From Alcaligenaceae bacterium (GTDB taxonomy: Bacteria; Pseudomonadota; Gammaproteobacteria; Burkholderiales; Burkholderiaceae_B): DNA of 64,000 nucleotides. This document shows positions 1 through 7,959 of this stretch, piece by piece. A program made the position numbers and the translations under genes. The stretch spans positions 1 to 64,000 of the forward strand of contig JACCER010000009.1 in the NCBI GenBank assembly GCA_013416445.1. The letters are read 5' to 3'. The notes beneath the pieces were generated by a model. The model was not told where the DNA came from. It made no database searches and saw nothing but the letters and a program-made list of their open reading frames with translations. Numbering within the stretch: position 1 is the stretch's first letter; each line of letters begins with the position of its first letter.

Positions 1-286
1 CGCGTGCTGACGAAGGGAAGCCGGGGGGTGTCGTCGGCCGTTGTTTGAGCGCAGCGAGTTCGGCCGACGCCCGGCTGTACGAGGCAGACGCGGAAACAAG
101 CACGCCGTGCCGCACTGAGCTTCACCCGCCCCGGACAACGTCATAAGAACCATACAACGTCATAAGAACCATACAACGTCATAAGAACCATACAACGTCA
201 TAAGAACCAGACAACGCTACCAGAGCCAGATAGCATCACTAGGCGCCAGATAGTGTCATCAGAACCAGACGGTGTCGCCAAGCGCC
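1..286 (+). repeat. Composite repeat copy 1 (right part, cut by window edge)
   Basis: Positions 1-132 match the right part of the second palindrome (module B) of the full copies at 13254-13422 and 54413-54581. The B right arm, GCCGCACTGAGCTTCACC..., lies at 109-132 with one change (cccgcccc for cccacccc). It runs directly into a 19-bp tandem array at 134-286. The left part of the element lies outside the window. Orientation is the same as the other two copies. No credible gene lies in it. Confidence 0.9.
134..286 (+). repeat. 19-bp tandem array, eight decaying units (copy 1)
   Basis: The unit is GACAACGTCATAAGAACCA. Units start at 134, 153, 172, 191, 210, 229, 249 and 268. The first four are near identical (first base G or T), and the last four drift progressively while keeping the period (one unit is 20 bp). 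There are no unique spacers, so this is not a CRISPR array. Confidence 0.9.
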
Positions 287-335
287 GTAATCTCTTGAAC
301 CGCCTATGCGCCAGGCATTTTTACCACAGCGGGTT

Positions 336-363
336 TGTCGGATTACGCTACATTAATCCGACC
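336..363 (-). repeat. REP-like inverted repeat
   Basis: TGTCGGATTA at the left and TAATCCGACC at the right form an inverted repeat. It belongs to the short palindrome family scattered between genes in this window; the GTAGGTCGGATTAG reading is on the minus strand here. It lies about 65 bp upstream of the first gene. Confidence 0.8.
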
Positions 364-428
364 TGCATCCCACTACGTTCATAAAACTGTTGCTACACTT
401 GAACCCATAAGATAACGGAGAAAACACG

Positions 429-1214
429 ATGACTACCCCCGCTCCTTTGCTGTTATCCAACCATACCAATGGCGTGTTGACGCTGACGCTTAATCGGCCA
501 GAACAATTCAATGCCTTGTCTGAGGAATTGCTGGCCGCGCTGCAAGAACAACTTGATGCCGTCGCGCAAGACAATGCCGTGCGTTGTGTGGTGTTGGCCG
601 CGGCAGGGCGGGCTTTTTGCGCAGGGCACGATCTGAAGCAAATGCGCGCAAATCCCGACGAGCGTTATTATCAAAAATTGTTTGCGCAATGCGGCCGAGT
701 CATGCAAAGCATCGTCAATCTGCCTGTACCGGTCATTGCCAAGGTACAGGGCACGGCGACTGCTGCGGGGTGCCAGTTGGTGGCCAGTTGCGACCTTGCC
801 ATTGCATCTGACTCCGCCAAATTTGCCGTGTCGGGCATTAATGTCGGCTTGTTCTGCTCTACCCCGGCAGTGGCGCTTAGCCGTAACGTAACGTCGAAAA
901 AAGCCTTTGAAATGCTGATCACTGGCCAGTTCATCAGTGCCGCTGACGCGGCGGATCAGGGCTTGATCAATCAGGCAGTGGCTCCCGATCAGCTAGACGC
1001 CGCCGTCGATGCCCTGGTTCAGGCCATTTGCGCTAAAAGCCCGGTGGCAGTGCATACCGGCAAAGCCATGTACCATCGCCAGCGCGCCATGAATCTAAGC
1101 GACGCCTACGACTACGCAGGCCAGGTAATGGCGCGCAACATGATGGCTGAAGACGTGGCCGAGGGCATAGATGCCTTTATCCAAAAGCGCCCGCCAGTCT
1201 GGAAAGGCCGCTGA
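429..1214 (+). CDS. Enoyl-CoA hydratase/isomerase family protein, ECHDC3-like
   Basis: This 261-residue protein has the crotonase fold pattern throughout. It opens with a strand-rich start (LTLTLNRPEQFNALS), then the CoA/oxyanion segment AAGRAFCAGHDL at about residues 57-68, then GTATAAGCQLVASCDLAIAS at about 108-127. The segment GLFCSTPAVALSRNV resembles the ECHDC3 branch. In classical hydratases two catalytic Glu residues sit in GGGxEL and in the PE of the next loop. Here those places read AGCQL and SG, so hydration of enoyl-CoA is doubtful and the substrate is unknown. The start at 429 is supported by GGAG about nine bases upstream. It stands alone upstream of lipA. Confidence 0.85.
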   Translation: MTTPAPLLLSNHTNGVLTLTLNRPEQFNALSEELLAALQEQLDAVAQDNAVRCVVLAAAGRAFCAGHDLKQMRANPDERYYQKLFAQCGRVMQSIVNLPVPVIAKVQGTATAAGCQLVASCDLAIASDSAKFAVSGINVGLFCSTPAVALSRNVTSKKAFEMLITGQFISAADAADQGLINQAVAPDQLDAAVDALVQAICAKSPVAVHTGKAMYHRQRAMNLSDAYDYAGQVMARNMMAEDVAEGIDAFIQKRPPVWKGR

Positions 1215-1231
1215 CACATCAGGGTGATTAG

Positions 1232-1248
1232 GCAGGCTGCGAGCCTGC
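1232..1248. other. Short perfect stem-loop
   Basis: GCAGGCT-GCG-AGCCTGC follows the hydratase-like gene by 17 bp. It lacks a clear T tract, so it is at best a weak terminator or an mRNA 3' end stabiliser. Confidence 0.4.
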
Positions 1249-1397
1249 GCGTTAAAATACCAAGTTCCAGCCGTTTTTCGCAGGGCCAGTGCTGCAAGGT
1301 GTGTGGTCTGCGTCAATTATTCACTTGATAGCGGGTAGCGTGAAACACGCCGCCGCTTATTAGCGCAAAGCATAAGTGCTTTGTTGCAGGAAACCGT

Positions 1398-2393
1398 ATG
1401 ACTACTTCCATTGACCAGCCTGCAGAACGTAAGCCTACCGTACGTCCAGCGCCCTATGACCCAACGAAAAAACAAAAATCGGGTGAAAAAACATCGCGCA
1501 TTCCCATCAAGGTCGTGCAGGCCGAGCGCCTGAAAAAACCTGACTGGATACGGGTCAAGGCTGCTGCGCCAGGTTCGCGTTTTTACGACATCAAGCGCAT
1601 ATTGCGCGAGCATAATCTGCATACCGTCTGCGAAGAAGCGTCCTGCCCCAATATTGGCGAATGCTTTGGCAAGGGTACGGCCACATTCATGATCATGGGC
1701 GATAAGTGCACGCGCCGCTGCCCGTTCTGCGACGTAGGCCATGGCCGCCCCGATCCGCTCGATGTCGACGAACCCGTCAACCTGGCGCGCAGCATCGCTG
1801 CCATGAAGTTGTCGTATGTGGTCATTACCTCGGTCGACCGCGACGACCTGCGCGATGGCGGCGCAGCGCATTTTGTGGAATGCATACAAAAGGTTCGCGA
1901 ACTGTCGCCGTCTACCCGCATCGAGGTGCTGGTGCCCGATTTTCGTGGGCGCCTCGATCGCGCTCTGGCCATTCTCAACGAAGGCCCCCCCGACGTCATG
2001 AATCATAATCTCGAAACCATACCGCGCCTGTACAAGCAGGCGCGCCCCGGTTCCGACTATCATCATTCGCTTAAGTTGCTGGCCGAGTTCAAACTGTTGC
2101 ACCCCAATGTGCCCACCAAGTCAGGCCTTATGCTGGGCCTGGGCGAAACCGATGAAGAAATCCTTGAAGTCATGCGCGATTTGCGTGCGCATAATGTCGA
2201 CATGCTGACCATAGGCCAGTACCTGCAGCCTTCCGAGCATCATTTGCCGGTATTGCGCTACGCCCACCCTGACATCTTCAAAATGCTGGAACGCGAAGCC
2301 TACGCCATGGGCTTCAGCCACGCAGCGGTAGGCGCCATGGTGCGCTCGTCCTACCACGCCGACGAACAAGCCCATTCAGCAGGTGTAGCTTAA
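1398..2393 (+). CDS. lipA: Lipoyl synthase (radical SAM)
   Basis: A 331-residue radical SAM enzyme that inserts two sulfur atoms into protein-bound octanoyl groups, making the lipoyl cofactor of 2-oxoacid dehydrogenases and the glycine cleavage system. The auxiliary cluster cysteines are in [12 protein letters not shown] (about residues 79-90). The radical SAM cluster motif CTRRCPFC follows at about residues 105-112. The C-terminal RSSYHADEQ carries the conserved Arg-Ser-Ser end, whose Ser ligates the auxiliary cluster. The first 60 or so residues are basic and low in complexity, as in beta-proteobacterial LipA. The start at 1398 is preceded by GCAGGAAACC. The usual partner lipB is not adjacent in this window. 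Confidence 0.97.
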   Translation: MTTSIDQPAERKPTVRPAPYDPTKKQKSGEKTSRIPIKVVQAERLKKPDWIRVKAAAPGSRFYDIKRILREHNLHTVCEEASCPNIGECFGKGTATFMIMGDKCTRRCPFCDVGHGRPDPLDVDEPVNLARSIAAMKLSYVVITSVDRDDLRDGGAAHFVECIQKVRELSPSTRIEVLVPDFRGRLDRALAILNEGPPDVMNHNLETIPRLYKQARPGSDYHHSLKLLAEFKLLHPNVPTKSGLMLGLGETDEEILEVMRDLRAHNVDMLTIGQYLQPSEHHLPVLRYAHPDIFKMLEREAYAMGFSHAAVGAMVRSSYHADEQAHSAGVA

Positions 2394-2462
2394 CAACACT
2401 AAGGCGCTTCTTTGCGCTGGAACAACGACCATAATTCGCAAGCGGTGTTCAATACAAGTGTG

Positions 2463-2481
2463 GTGCCGGCATACCCGGCAC
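2463..2481. other. Stem-loop upstream of the NirV-like gene
   Basis: GTGCCGG-CATAC-CCGGCAC is a perfect 7-bp stem ending 19 bp before the start codon at 2501. A related hairpin built around GGCATACC lies between nirK and the cytochrome c gene at 5701-5724. Confidence 0.5.
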
Positions 2482-2500
2482 GCATTCAAGGTGTTGAATC

Positions 2501-3382
2501 ATGCGTATGTCTATTCGAATTTCCGTGCTGGCTGTTGCCGCGGCCTTGCTGGGTGGGTGCAACTTCGGCGCAAGCGGCGTATCATCGCAAAAGCAAGACT
2601 CCACCGAGCTTGCCTTAATCAAGGCGGGCGAATTCAGCCACTACCCTGCAGGCGATTACCTGCGCAATGGCAATCCCGTCAGTCCAACGCCGCATATGGT
2701 GCGTTTCGAGCATGACTTCCAGATCATGGCGCGCCATGTCAGCCAGGCCGAATATGCCGCTTGCGTGAGCGACGGCGCCTGCAAGCGGCTTGACAAGGCC
2801 CAACGCGACGCGATCTCGCCCGATCTTCCTGCCGTAGGCATAAGCTGGCGCGACGCCACGGCCTATGCGGCCTGGCTGTCGGCCCGCACAGGGCAAAATT
2901 ATCGCTTGCCCACCTATGCCGAATGGGTGTTTGCAGCGGGCTCCGCCTACAAAGAAGAAGTCATCGTCGATGCCGCCGATCCCAATGATCCCGCGCAGCG
3001 CTGGATCGCCGAATACGAACTGGAAACCCGGCGTAAAGCCAGTGTCGATGCCAAGCCCAAGCCGTTTGGCACTTACGGCATGAACGAGGCAGGCCTTAAA
3101 GATGTGGCTGGCAATGTCTGGGACTGGACTGATACCTGTCATGCGCGTCGGCATCTTGATGTGACTGGCGACGTGGCCATGCCTTTAGCCGAGAACTGCG
3201 GAATACGTGTCGTGGCCGGCCGCCACCGCAGTTATATTTCAGACTTTATCCGCGACCCTAAAGGCGGGGCCTGCTCGGTTGGCGTGCCGCCCAGCAACCT
3301 GGGCTTGCGCCTGGTGCTCGATACCTCGGGTAAAGGCGCAGGGGTCGTGCAAAGCCTGCGCTCGAAGCTGGGAATTTCGTAG
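2501..3382 (+). CDS. SUMF1/formylglycine-generating-enzyme family lipoprotein, NirV-like
   Basis: 293 residues. A lipoprotein-type signal ends in LLGGC at about residues 16-20, so it is probably a membrane-anchored periplasmic protein. The rest is an FGE-sulfatase fold: HVSQAEYAACVSDGACKRL, the core ISWRDATAYAAWLS, RLPTYAEWVFAA, and the end segments DVAGNVWDWTDTC and NLGLRLV. In several denitrifiers a gene of this family, nirV, sits beside nirK; here nirK lies 1.1 kb away behind a regulator. Its biochemical role is not established, and sulfatase activation is unlikely without a sulfatase nearby. The stop codon TAG at 3380-3382 lies inside a REP-like element. The start is preceded by CAAGG. 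Confidence 0.8.
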   Translation: MRMSIRISVLAVAAALLGGCNFGASGVSSQKQDSTELALIKAGEFSHYPAGDYLRNGNPVSPTPHMVRFEHDFQIMARHVSQAEYAACVSDGACKRLDKAQRDAISPDLPAVGISWRDATAYAAWLSARTGQNYRLPTYAEWVFAAGSAYKEEVIVDAADPNDPAQRWIAEYELETRRKASVDAKPKPFGTYGMNEAGLKDVAGNVWDWTDTCHARRHLDVTGDVAMPLAENCGIRVVAGRHRSYISDFIRDPKGGACSVGVPPSNLGLRLVLDTSGKGAGVVQSLRSKLGIS

Positions 3383-3418
3383 GTCGGATCAGGGCTAAGC
3401 CTGTAATCCGGCAAACAA
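3379..3418 (+). repeat. REP-like inverted repeat supplying the stop codon of the NirV-like gene
   Basis: GTAGGTCGGATCAGG... followed by TGTAATCCGGCAAACAAC. Its GTAGG provides the in-frame TAG stop of the upstream gene. Confidence 0.8.
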
Positions 3419-3463
3419 CACAACCCGCCCTACAAACAACGCAGCAACACATGGGCCAGAGTG

Positions 3464-4204
3464 TCAGTTTTCCAGCTTGGCCCGCGCGGCGCGCGGCGTA
3501 GGCGCCTGTTGCGGCCCTTCGGCCAGGCGGATCAGGTCGTCGACCGCGCAGACCACAATGCGCTTGCGCCCGCTGGTAACCAGGCCGCGATCTTTCCAGG
3601 CGCTCATGATGCGGCTTACCGTGTGCAGGGTCGTGCCCGTCATTTCGGCAATATCTTGGCGGGTAATGGGGAAGTCGATCACGATGCCTTCAGGCGTTTG
3701 CTGGCCCGATTGGTCGATAAGCCGCAAGATGGCTCGCGCTACGCGTTGCTCGACCTCTTCGGTAGACAGTTCTTGTATGCGGGTGTGGGCATCTTGCAGT
3801 CGTTGGCCGACAGTTTGCAAGGCGTTGGCGGCAAAATGCAGGTTTTTGGCAGTGAATTGGTCCCATTCAGTAGATGGCCAGCTTAGCGCCAGGCTTTCCT
3901 GGACGGCAATGGTAGACGCGGGGTAGTCGGGGCGGCGCATGGCGCGCGCAATACCAAAGACTTCGCCTGGGCTGACATACCGGACCACCACCTGTTCGCC
4001 ATCAGGGGTGACTTGCACCACCTTCAGGTGGCCGTTGAGCAGCACGAAAAACCGGTCGGCGACTTCACCTTGGCGAAAGGCGGCGTCGCCCACAGACAGG
4101 CGACAAACCTGGGCTGTGTGCAGAATGGCATCCAGGTCAGCATCAGGCAGAGACCTGAAGAGATCCATGTTTTTAATAATAGACCGACTTAAAGGTGAGG
4201 TCAT
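3464..4204 (-). CDS. Crp/Fnr family transcriptional regulator (Dnr/NnrR-like)
   Basis: 246 residues. An N-terminal cyclic-nucleotide-binding-type beta roll spans about residues 14-130 (RFFVLLNGHLKVVQVTPDGE). A long dimerisation helix follows, then a Crp-type helix-turn-helix at about 180-220 (ITRQDIAEMTGTTLHTVSRI). The N-terminal cysteine cluster of Fnr is absent, so a 4Fe-4S oxygen sensor is unlikely. NO-sensing Dnr/NnrR proteins of this family control nirK in other denitrifiers. It is divergent from nirK with a 298-bp intergenic region, which suggests it regulates nirK and itself. An alternative start is Met13 (4168). The C-terminal tail (about the last 25 residues) is Ala/Arg rich. Confidence 0.85.
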   Translation of the reverse strand: MTSPLSRSIIKNMDLFRSLPDADLDAILHTAQVCRLSVGDAAFRQGEVADRFFVLLNGHLKVVQVTPDGEQVVVRYVSPGEVFGIARAMRRPDYPASTIAVQESLALSWPSTEWDQFTAKNLHFAANALQTVGQRLQDAHTRIQELSTEEVEQRVARAILRLIDQSGQQTPEGIVIDFPITRQDIAEMTGTTLHTVSRIMSAWKDRGLVTSGRKRIVVCAVDDLIRLAEGPQQAPTPRAARAKLEN

Positions 4205-4355
4205 CGTGAACCCAGGCAGGTAAGCAGACGCACGATTCTACCACCCCTGCCCAGCTAGACTTGATCGTTGAGCCAGGCCTATCGGCAAAAAAGCGTGCAA
4301 ATAAGCAACAAAACAAACGCTATTGGTAAAAACCCGTATAAAACTGCTCTGTTGT

Positions 4356-4369
4356 TTGCGTTGCAACAA
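4356..4369. promoter_or_regulatory. Candidate Fnr/Dnr-type operator upstream of nirK
   Basis: TTGCGTTGCAACAA fits the family core TTG-N8-CAA, within a slightly larger imperfect inverted repeat TTGTT...AACAA at 4352-4369. It sits 134 bp before the nirK start codon, between nirK and the divergent Crp/Fnr gene. The half sites (TTGCG, AACAA) are not a close match to TTGAT/ATCAA, so this is tentative. Confidence 0.35.
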
Positions 4370-4502
4370 AGAAGGAACATCTTGGGTGCGATCCAATGGA
4401 CTCATACCCCAATAGCACAGGGTCCGGAGAATCTGCAACACAGGCAACCGGCTTTGTGGTTGTTCGTGAAACACGAACCTTTTTTGTAAACGGAGCCTCA
4501 TC

Positions 4503-5639
4503 ATGGAACGTCGTTCATTTCTTAAATCAGCAGGTCTGGGTGCCGTGGCTGGTACAGCCGCAATCGCCGCTCCCGCATTGGCCAAGGGCAAACCGGCGGC
4601 CGCTCCCGTTGCAGCAATGACAGAACCTGAAATTGCCAAACTCAAGCGTATCAAGGTGGATCTGGTTGCGCCTCCCATGGTGCACAAGCACGAGCAAGTT
4701 GTCGGCCCTGAACCTCGCATTGTCGAGTTCCGCATGGAAATCGAAGAAAAGAAAATGGTCATCGACGAAGACGGCACGACTTTGCAGGCCATGACCTTCG
4801 GCGGTTCCATGCCCGGCCCCACCATGGTGGTCAACACGGGCGACTATGTCGAGCTTACGCTGGTCAACCTGGCCAGCAACGCCATGCCGCACAACGTCGA
4901 CTTCCACGGTGCAACCGGTGCGCTGGGCGGCGCCAGCCTGACCAACGTCAACCCTGGCGAACAGGTCACACTGCGCTTCAAGGCAGATCGCCCCGGTACC
5001 TTTGTGTATCACTGCGCACCGGAAGGCATGGTGCCCTGGCACGTGGTGGCTGGCATGAGCGGTACCTTGATGGTGTTGCCACGTGATGGCCTGAGAGACC
5101 CAGATGGCAATCCCTTGCGCTACGACACGGCTTTCACAATAGGTGAGTTCGACCTGTACATACCGAAAGATGAAGACGGCAAATACAAAGACTACAACAC
5201 CCTGGCCGAAAGCTACGGCGATACGGTAGAAGTCATGCGCAAGCTGATCCCTACACATATCGTGTTCAACGGCAAGGTAGGCGCACTGACGGGCGACGGC
5301 GCCCTGAAGGCCAAGGTCGGCGAAACCGTATTGATCATACATTCGCAGGCCAACCGCGATACGCGTCCTCACCTTATCGGCGGCCACGGCGACTGGGTCT
5401 GGGAAACGGGCAAGTTCAACAACCCGCCCGAGAAAGACCTCGAAACCTGGTTTATCCGGGGCGGTTCGGCAGGTGCAGCTTTGTACACCTTCAAGCAGCC
5501 TGGTGTGTATGCCTACCTGAACCACAACCTGATCGAGGCCTTCGAATTGGGCGCGGCGGGCCACTTTGTAGTCGAAGGCAAATGGAACGACGACCTGATG
5601 AAGCAGCTTAAGGCGCCAGGTCCCATTACCAAGGCGTAA
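4503..5639 (+). CDS. nirK: Copper-containing nitrite reductase
   Basis: 378 residues; reduces nitrite to nitric oxide in the periplasm during denitrification. The N-terminus [13 protein letters not shown] is a Tat-type signal followed by an Ala-rich h-region. Two cupredoxin domains follow. Copper ligands are visible: His in [12 protein letters not shown] (type 1 and type 2), [16 protein letters not shown] (type 2 His, type 1 Cys, His and Met), and the second-domain type 2 His residues in [11 protein letters not shown] and [12 protein letters not shown]. Length and ligand order fit the classical Alcaligenes-type enzyme. An ACGGAG ribosome site precedes the ATG. A cytochrome c gene follows 156 bp downstream and is a plausible electron donor. 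Confidence 0.97.
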   Translation: MERRSFLKSAGLGAVAGTAAIAAPALAKGKPAAAPVAAMTEPEIAKLKRIKVDLVAPPMVHKHEQVVGPEPRIVEFRMEIEEKKMVIDEDGTTLQAMTFGGSMPGPTMVVNTGDYVELTLVNLASNAMPHNVDFHGATGALGGASLTNVNPGEQVTLRFKADRPGTFVYHCAPEGMVPWHVVAGMSGTLMVLPRDGLRDPDGNPLRYDTAFTIGEFDLYIPKDEDGKYKDYNTLAESYGDTVEVMRKLIPTHIVFNGKVGALTGDGALKAKVGETVLIIHSQANRDTRPHLIGGHGDWVWETGKFNNPPEKDLETWFIRGGSAGAALYTFKQPGVYAYLNHNLIEAFELGAAGHFVVEGKWNDDLMKQLKAPGPITKA

Positions 5640-5700
5640 TCGCAGTACGGGGGTGCCCGCAGTGGGCGCGCCCTAGTAACAAAAGCTTGTTGCAGCAAAC

Positions 5701-5724
5701 GGCTGCCTGGCATACCGGGCAGCC
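5701..5724. other. Stem-loop between nirK and the cytochrome c gene
   Basis: GGCTGCC (5701-5707) pairs with GGCAGCC (5718-5724). No T tract follows. A second small hairpin, GTCCGCC-ACGA-GGCGGAT, lies near 5750-5768. These could be an mRNA processing or stabilising element rather than a terminator. The first is similar to the hairpin at 2463-2481. Confidence 0.5.
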
Positions 5725-5795
5725 CAGGAAGGTAAGCGTTGTTTTAAACAGTCCGCCACGAGGCGGATCATTCAGACAAAATATTGGAGATGATT

Positions 5796-6131
5796 ATGTT
5801 GAAGCTTGCTCACGTTGCCTTGGCCATTGCCATGGGAGCCGGTTTGGCGCCGGCGCTGGCTACCGCATCTACCGGAGCTGCTGCAACGGTGAATCCCGCT
5901 GGCGAAAAGCTGTATAAATCGGCTTGCGTAGCCTGCCATAGCACCGGTGTCGCTAATGCCCCTAAGCTGGGTAATAAGGCTGTATGGAAGCCGTTGATTG
6001 AAGCTGGCATGGATTCCATGATGGAAATCGCCATCAAAGGCAAGGGCGCCATGCCGCCACGCGGCGCATCGTCGGCTGACGACGACACCCTGAAGGCCGC
6101 AGTCGAATATATGGTGATGAAGTCCCAGTAA
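5796..6131 (+). CDS. Small class I cytochrome c (c5/c551 type)
   Basis: 111 residues. A Sec signal peptide (about residues 1-24) precedes one haem motif CVACH, and a later Met in KGKGAMPPRG is the likely axial ligand. The protein is periplasmic. The ATG at 5796 is chosen because GGAG lies six bases upstream; an in-frame TTG at 5784 would overlap that ribosome site. The position just after nirK suggests it passes electrons to the nitrite reductase, as small cytochromes do in other nirK systems; this is inference from context. Confidence 0.9.
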   Translation: MLKLAHVALAIAMGAGLAPALATASTGAAATVNPAGEKLYKSACVACHSTGVANAPKLGNKAVWKPLIEAGMDSMMEIAIKGKGAMPPRGASSADDDTLKAAVEYMVMKSQ

Positions 6132-6271
6132 GTGCGCAGCCGAGCATTTGATGTCGGGTTAATTCCAATAAATGGGGTACCGAGCATCGCTTGCCTGATC
6201 CGACCTACTGCATCTTGTCGCAACTTATCGGGAAAATACCGATATTGAAACTTGCACGGCTCGTTACACTG

Positions 6272-6301
6272 GCCCCATGCCTCAAAGGTATGGGGCTTTT
6301 T
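6272..6301 (+). terminator. Rho-independent terminator after nirK-cytochrome c
   Basis: GCCCCATGCC pairs with GGTATGGGGC (one G-T pair), followed by TTTTTCT. It separates the nitrite-reductase unit from the ABC transporter operon. Confidence 0.85.
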
Positions 6302-6362
6302 CTATTTCGTTGTTTTGTTGGTCTACCCGTTTAGTGTGTTCATAAAAAAGGGCAGCATAAAC

Positions 6363-7946
6363 ATGAAGTCAATTCGAAAAACCCTGCTTTTATCGGCGTT
6401 GGCGGCCAGCTTTTTCAGCATGGCAAGCATTGCGCAGGCGCGCGACCTTACTATCGCCCTGCGCTCCGAACCCAGCTCCATGGATCCGCAATTCCATTCC
6501 CTTACACCTAATACCCAGCTATCTGAAACCCTGTTCGACCCTCTCGTGCGCACTGATGCCAACGCCAAGCCAGTACCTGCGCTGGCCGAGTCGTGGGTAG
6601 TCGATGGCGATGTCTGGACGTTCAAGCTGCGGCCTGGCGTCAAGTTTGCCGATGGCTCGCCTTTTACTGCCGAAGATGTCCTGTTCACCTACGACCGCGT
6701 GCCCAAGGTGCCCAATAGTCCTTCCTCGTATACCTTGTATCTCAGTTCTATTGCCAAAGTCGAAGCGCCTGACCCGCTGACCATAAAAATCACTACCAAG
6801 GGGCCTTCACCGGTTTTGCTGCCTAATTTGTCCATGGTGCCCATCATGTCCAAGAAGGCGGCTTCGGGCCCTGCGCCCGAAGGCAAGACCACGATCGAGC
6901 TCAATCGTGGCGACGGCCTGGTGGGTACTGGCCCTTACAAGTTTGTTTCCTGGAAGCGTGGCGCTGAAATCGTCTTCGCACGCAATGACCTTTATTGGGG
7001 TGAAAAACCCGCCTGGGACAAGGTTGTTTACCGGCCTATTTCCAACCCTGCAGCACGCGTGGCGGCGCTGTTGGCGGGCGATGTCGACCTGATCGAAGAC
7101 CCTCCCACCGACGACTTGCCCAAGCTCAAGAAAGACCCTAACCTGCATGTCCAGGAAACCCCGTCGGTGCGTGTTATTTATATTGCCTTGAACCAGGGCA
7201 AGGAACCGCCTCCCGGCATGTCGGGCACGTCGGGCAAGAACCCGCTGGCCGATAAGCGGGTGCGCCAGGCTTTGTCGCTGGCCATAGACCGCAAGGCCAT
7301 CGTCGAGCGTATCATGGGCGGGTCGGCGCAAACGGCGGCCAACCTGCTGGCTTATCCTGGGTTTGGCACCTCTGAAAAGTTGTCCCATGTACCTGATGCA
7401 GACCCGGCCAAAGCCAAAGAACTGCTGGCGGCGGCCGGCTATCCCAATGGCTTTACCGTGTCGCTGGGTTCGCCGGCCGGGCGCTACACCAACGACCAGC
7501 GTATTGCCCAGGCAGTGGCTTCCATGTGGGCTCGCATAGGCATTAAAGCCGATGTCGAAACCATGGCGCCGCCCGTGTTCTTCAAGAAGCGCGACGGCTT
7601 TTCTTTCAGTACCTATCTGGCGGGCTGGGCGGCAAGCTCTGGCGAAATGCTCAATCCGCTGATGGCGCTGGTGCATACCAAAAACCCTGAATTGGGGCTG
7701 GGCACCACCAACTGGAGCAAATATTCCAACCCTGAACTGGATAAGCTGGTCATAGAGGCGTCACGTACGCTTGATGACAGCAAACGCTCGAATATGCTGC
7801 AACAGGCCGGCGCCATGGTCATGGAAGATTACGGTATTCTGCCCTTGCAATTCGAGCTCTCGGTGTGGGCCATGAAGAAAGACATCCGTTATGGTGGGCG
7901 TACCGACCAATTCACACTGGCGCAAGATATGACGCCAGCCAAGTAA
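6363..7946 (+). CDS. ABC transporter substrate-binding protein, family 5 (Dpp/Opp type)
   Basis: 527 residues. A Sec signal peptide ends near AQA at about residue 27, and the mature protein starts RDLTIALRSEPSSMDPQ. This is the typical family-5 opening, with LFDPLV and the LAESW segment following. Family 5 proteins bind peptides, nickel, opines or other small amide-containing solutes in the periplasm. The ATG at 6363 is chosen because upstream in-frame codons run through the terminator at 6272-6301. It is the first gene of a six-gene operon with permeases, two ATPases and a deformylase-like enzyme. The solute cannot be read from sequence. Confidence 0.93.
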   Translation: MKSIRKTLLLSALAASFFSMASIAQARDLTIALRSEPSSMDPQFHSLTPNTQLSETLFDPLVRTDANAKPVPALAESWVVDGDVWTFKLRPGVKFADGSPFTAEDVLFTYDRVPKVPNSPSSYTLYLSSIAKVEAPDPLTIKITTKGPSPVLLPNLSMVPIMSKKAASGPAPEGKTTIELNRGDGLVGTGPYKFVSWKRGAEIVFARNDLYWGEKPAWDKVVYRPISNPAARVAALLAGDVDLIEDPPTDDLPKLKKDPNLHVQETPSVRVIYIALNQGKEPPPGMSGTSGKNPLADKRVRQALSLAIDRKAIVERIMGGSAQTAANLLAYPGFGTSEKLSHVPDADPAKAKELLAAAGYPNGFTVSLGSPAGRYTNDQRIAQAVASMWARIGIKADVETMAPPVFFKKRDGFSFSTYLAGWAASSGEMLNPLMALVHTKNPELGLGTTNWSKYSNPELDKLVIEASRTLDDSKRSNMLQQAGAMVMEDYGILPLQFELSVWAMKKDIRYGGRTDQFTLAQDMTPAK

Positions 7947-7959
7947 GCCACGGGCGCCT

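Noticed and set aside
134-286. CRISPR array
   Set aside because: Units are 19 bp, contiguous and without unique spacers, and no cas genes are in the window.
4527-5564. 345-residue antisense ORF opposite nirK
   Set aside because: Shadow of nirK; His/Val-rich composition and no domain.
6252-6362. N-terminal extension of the transporter binding protein
   Set aside because: Runs through a Rho-independent terminator; the ATG at 6363 gives a normal signal peptide.
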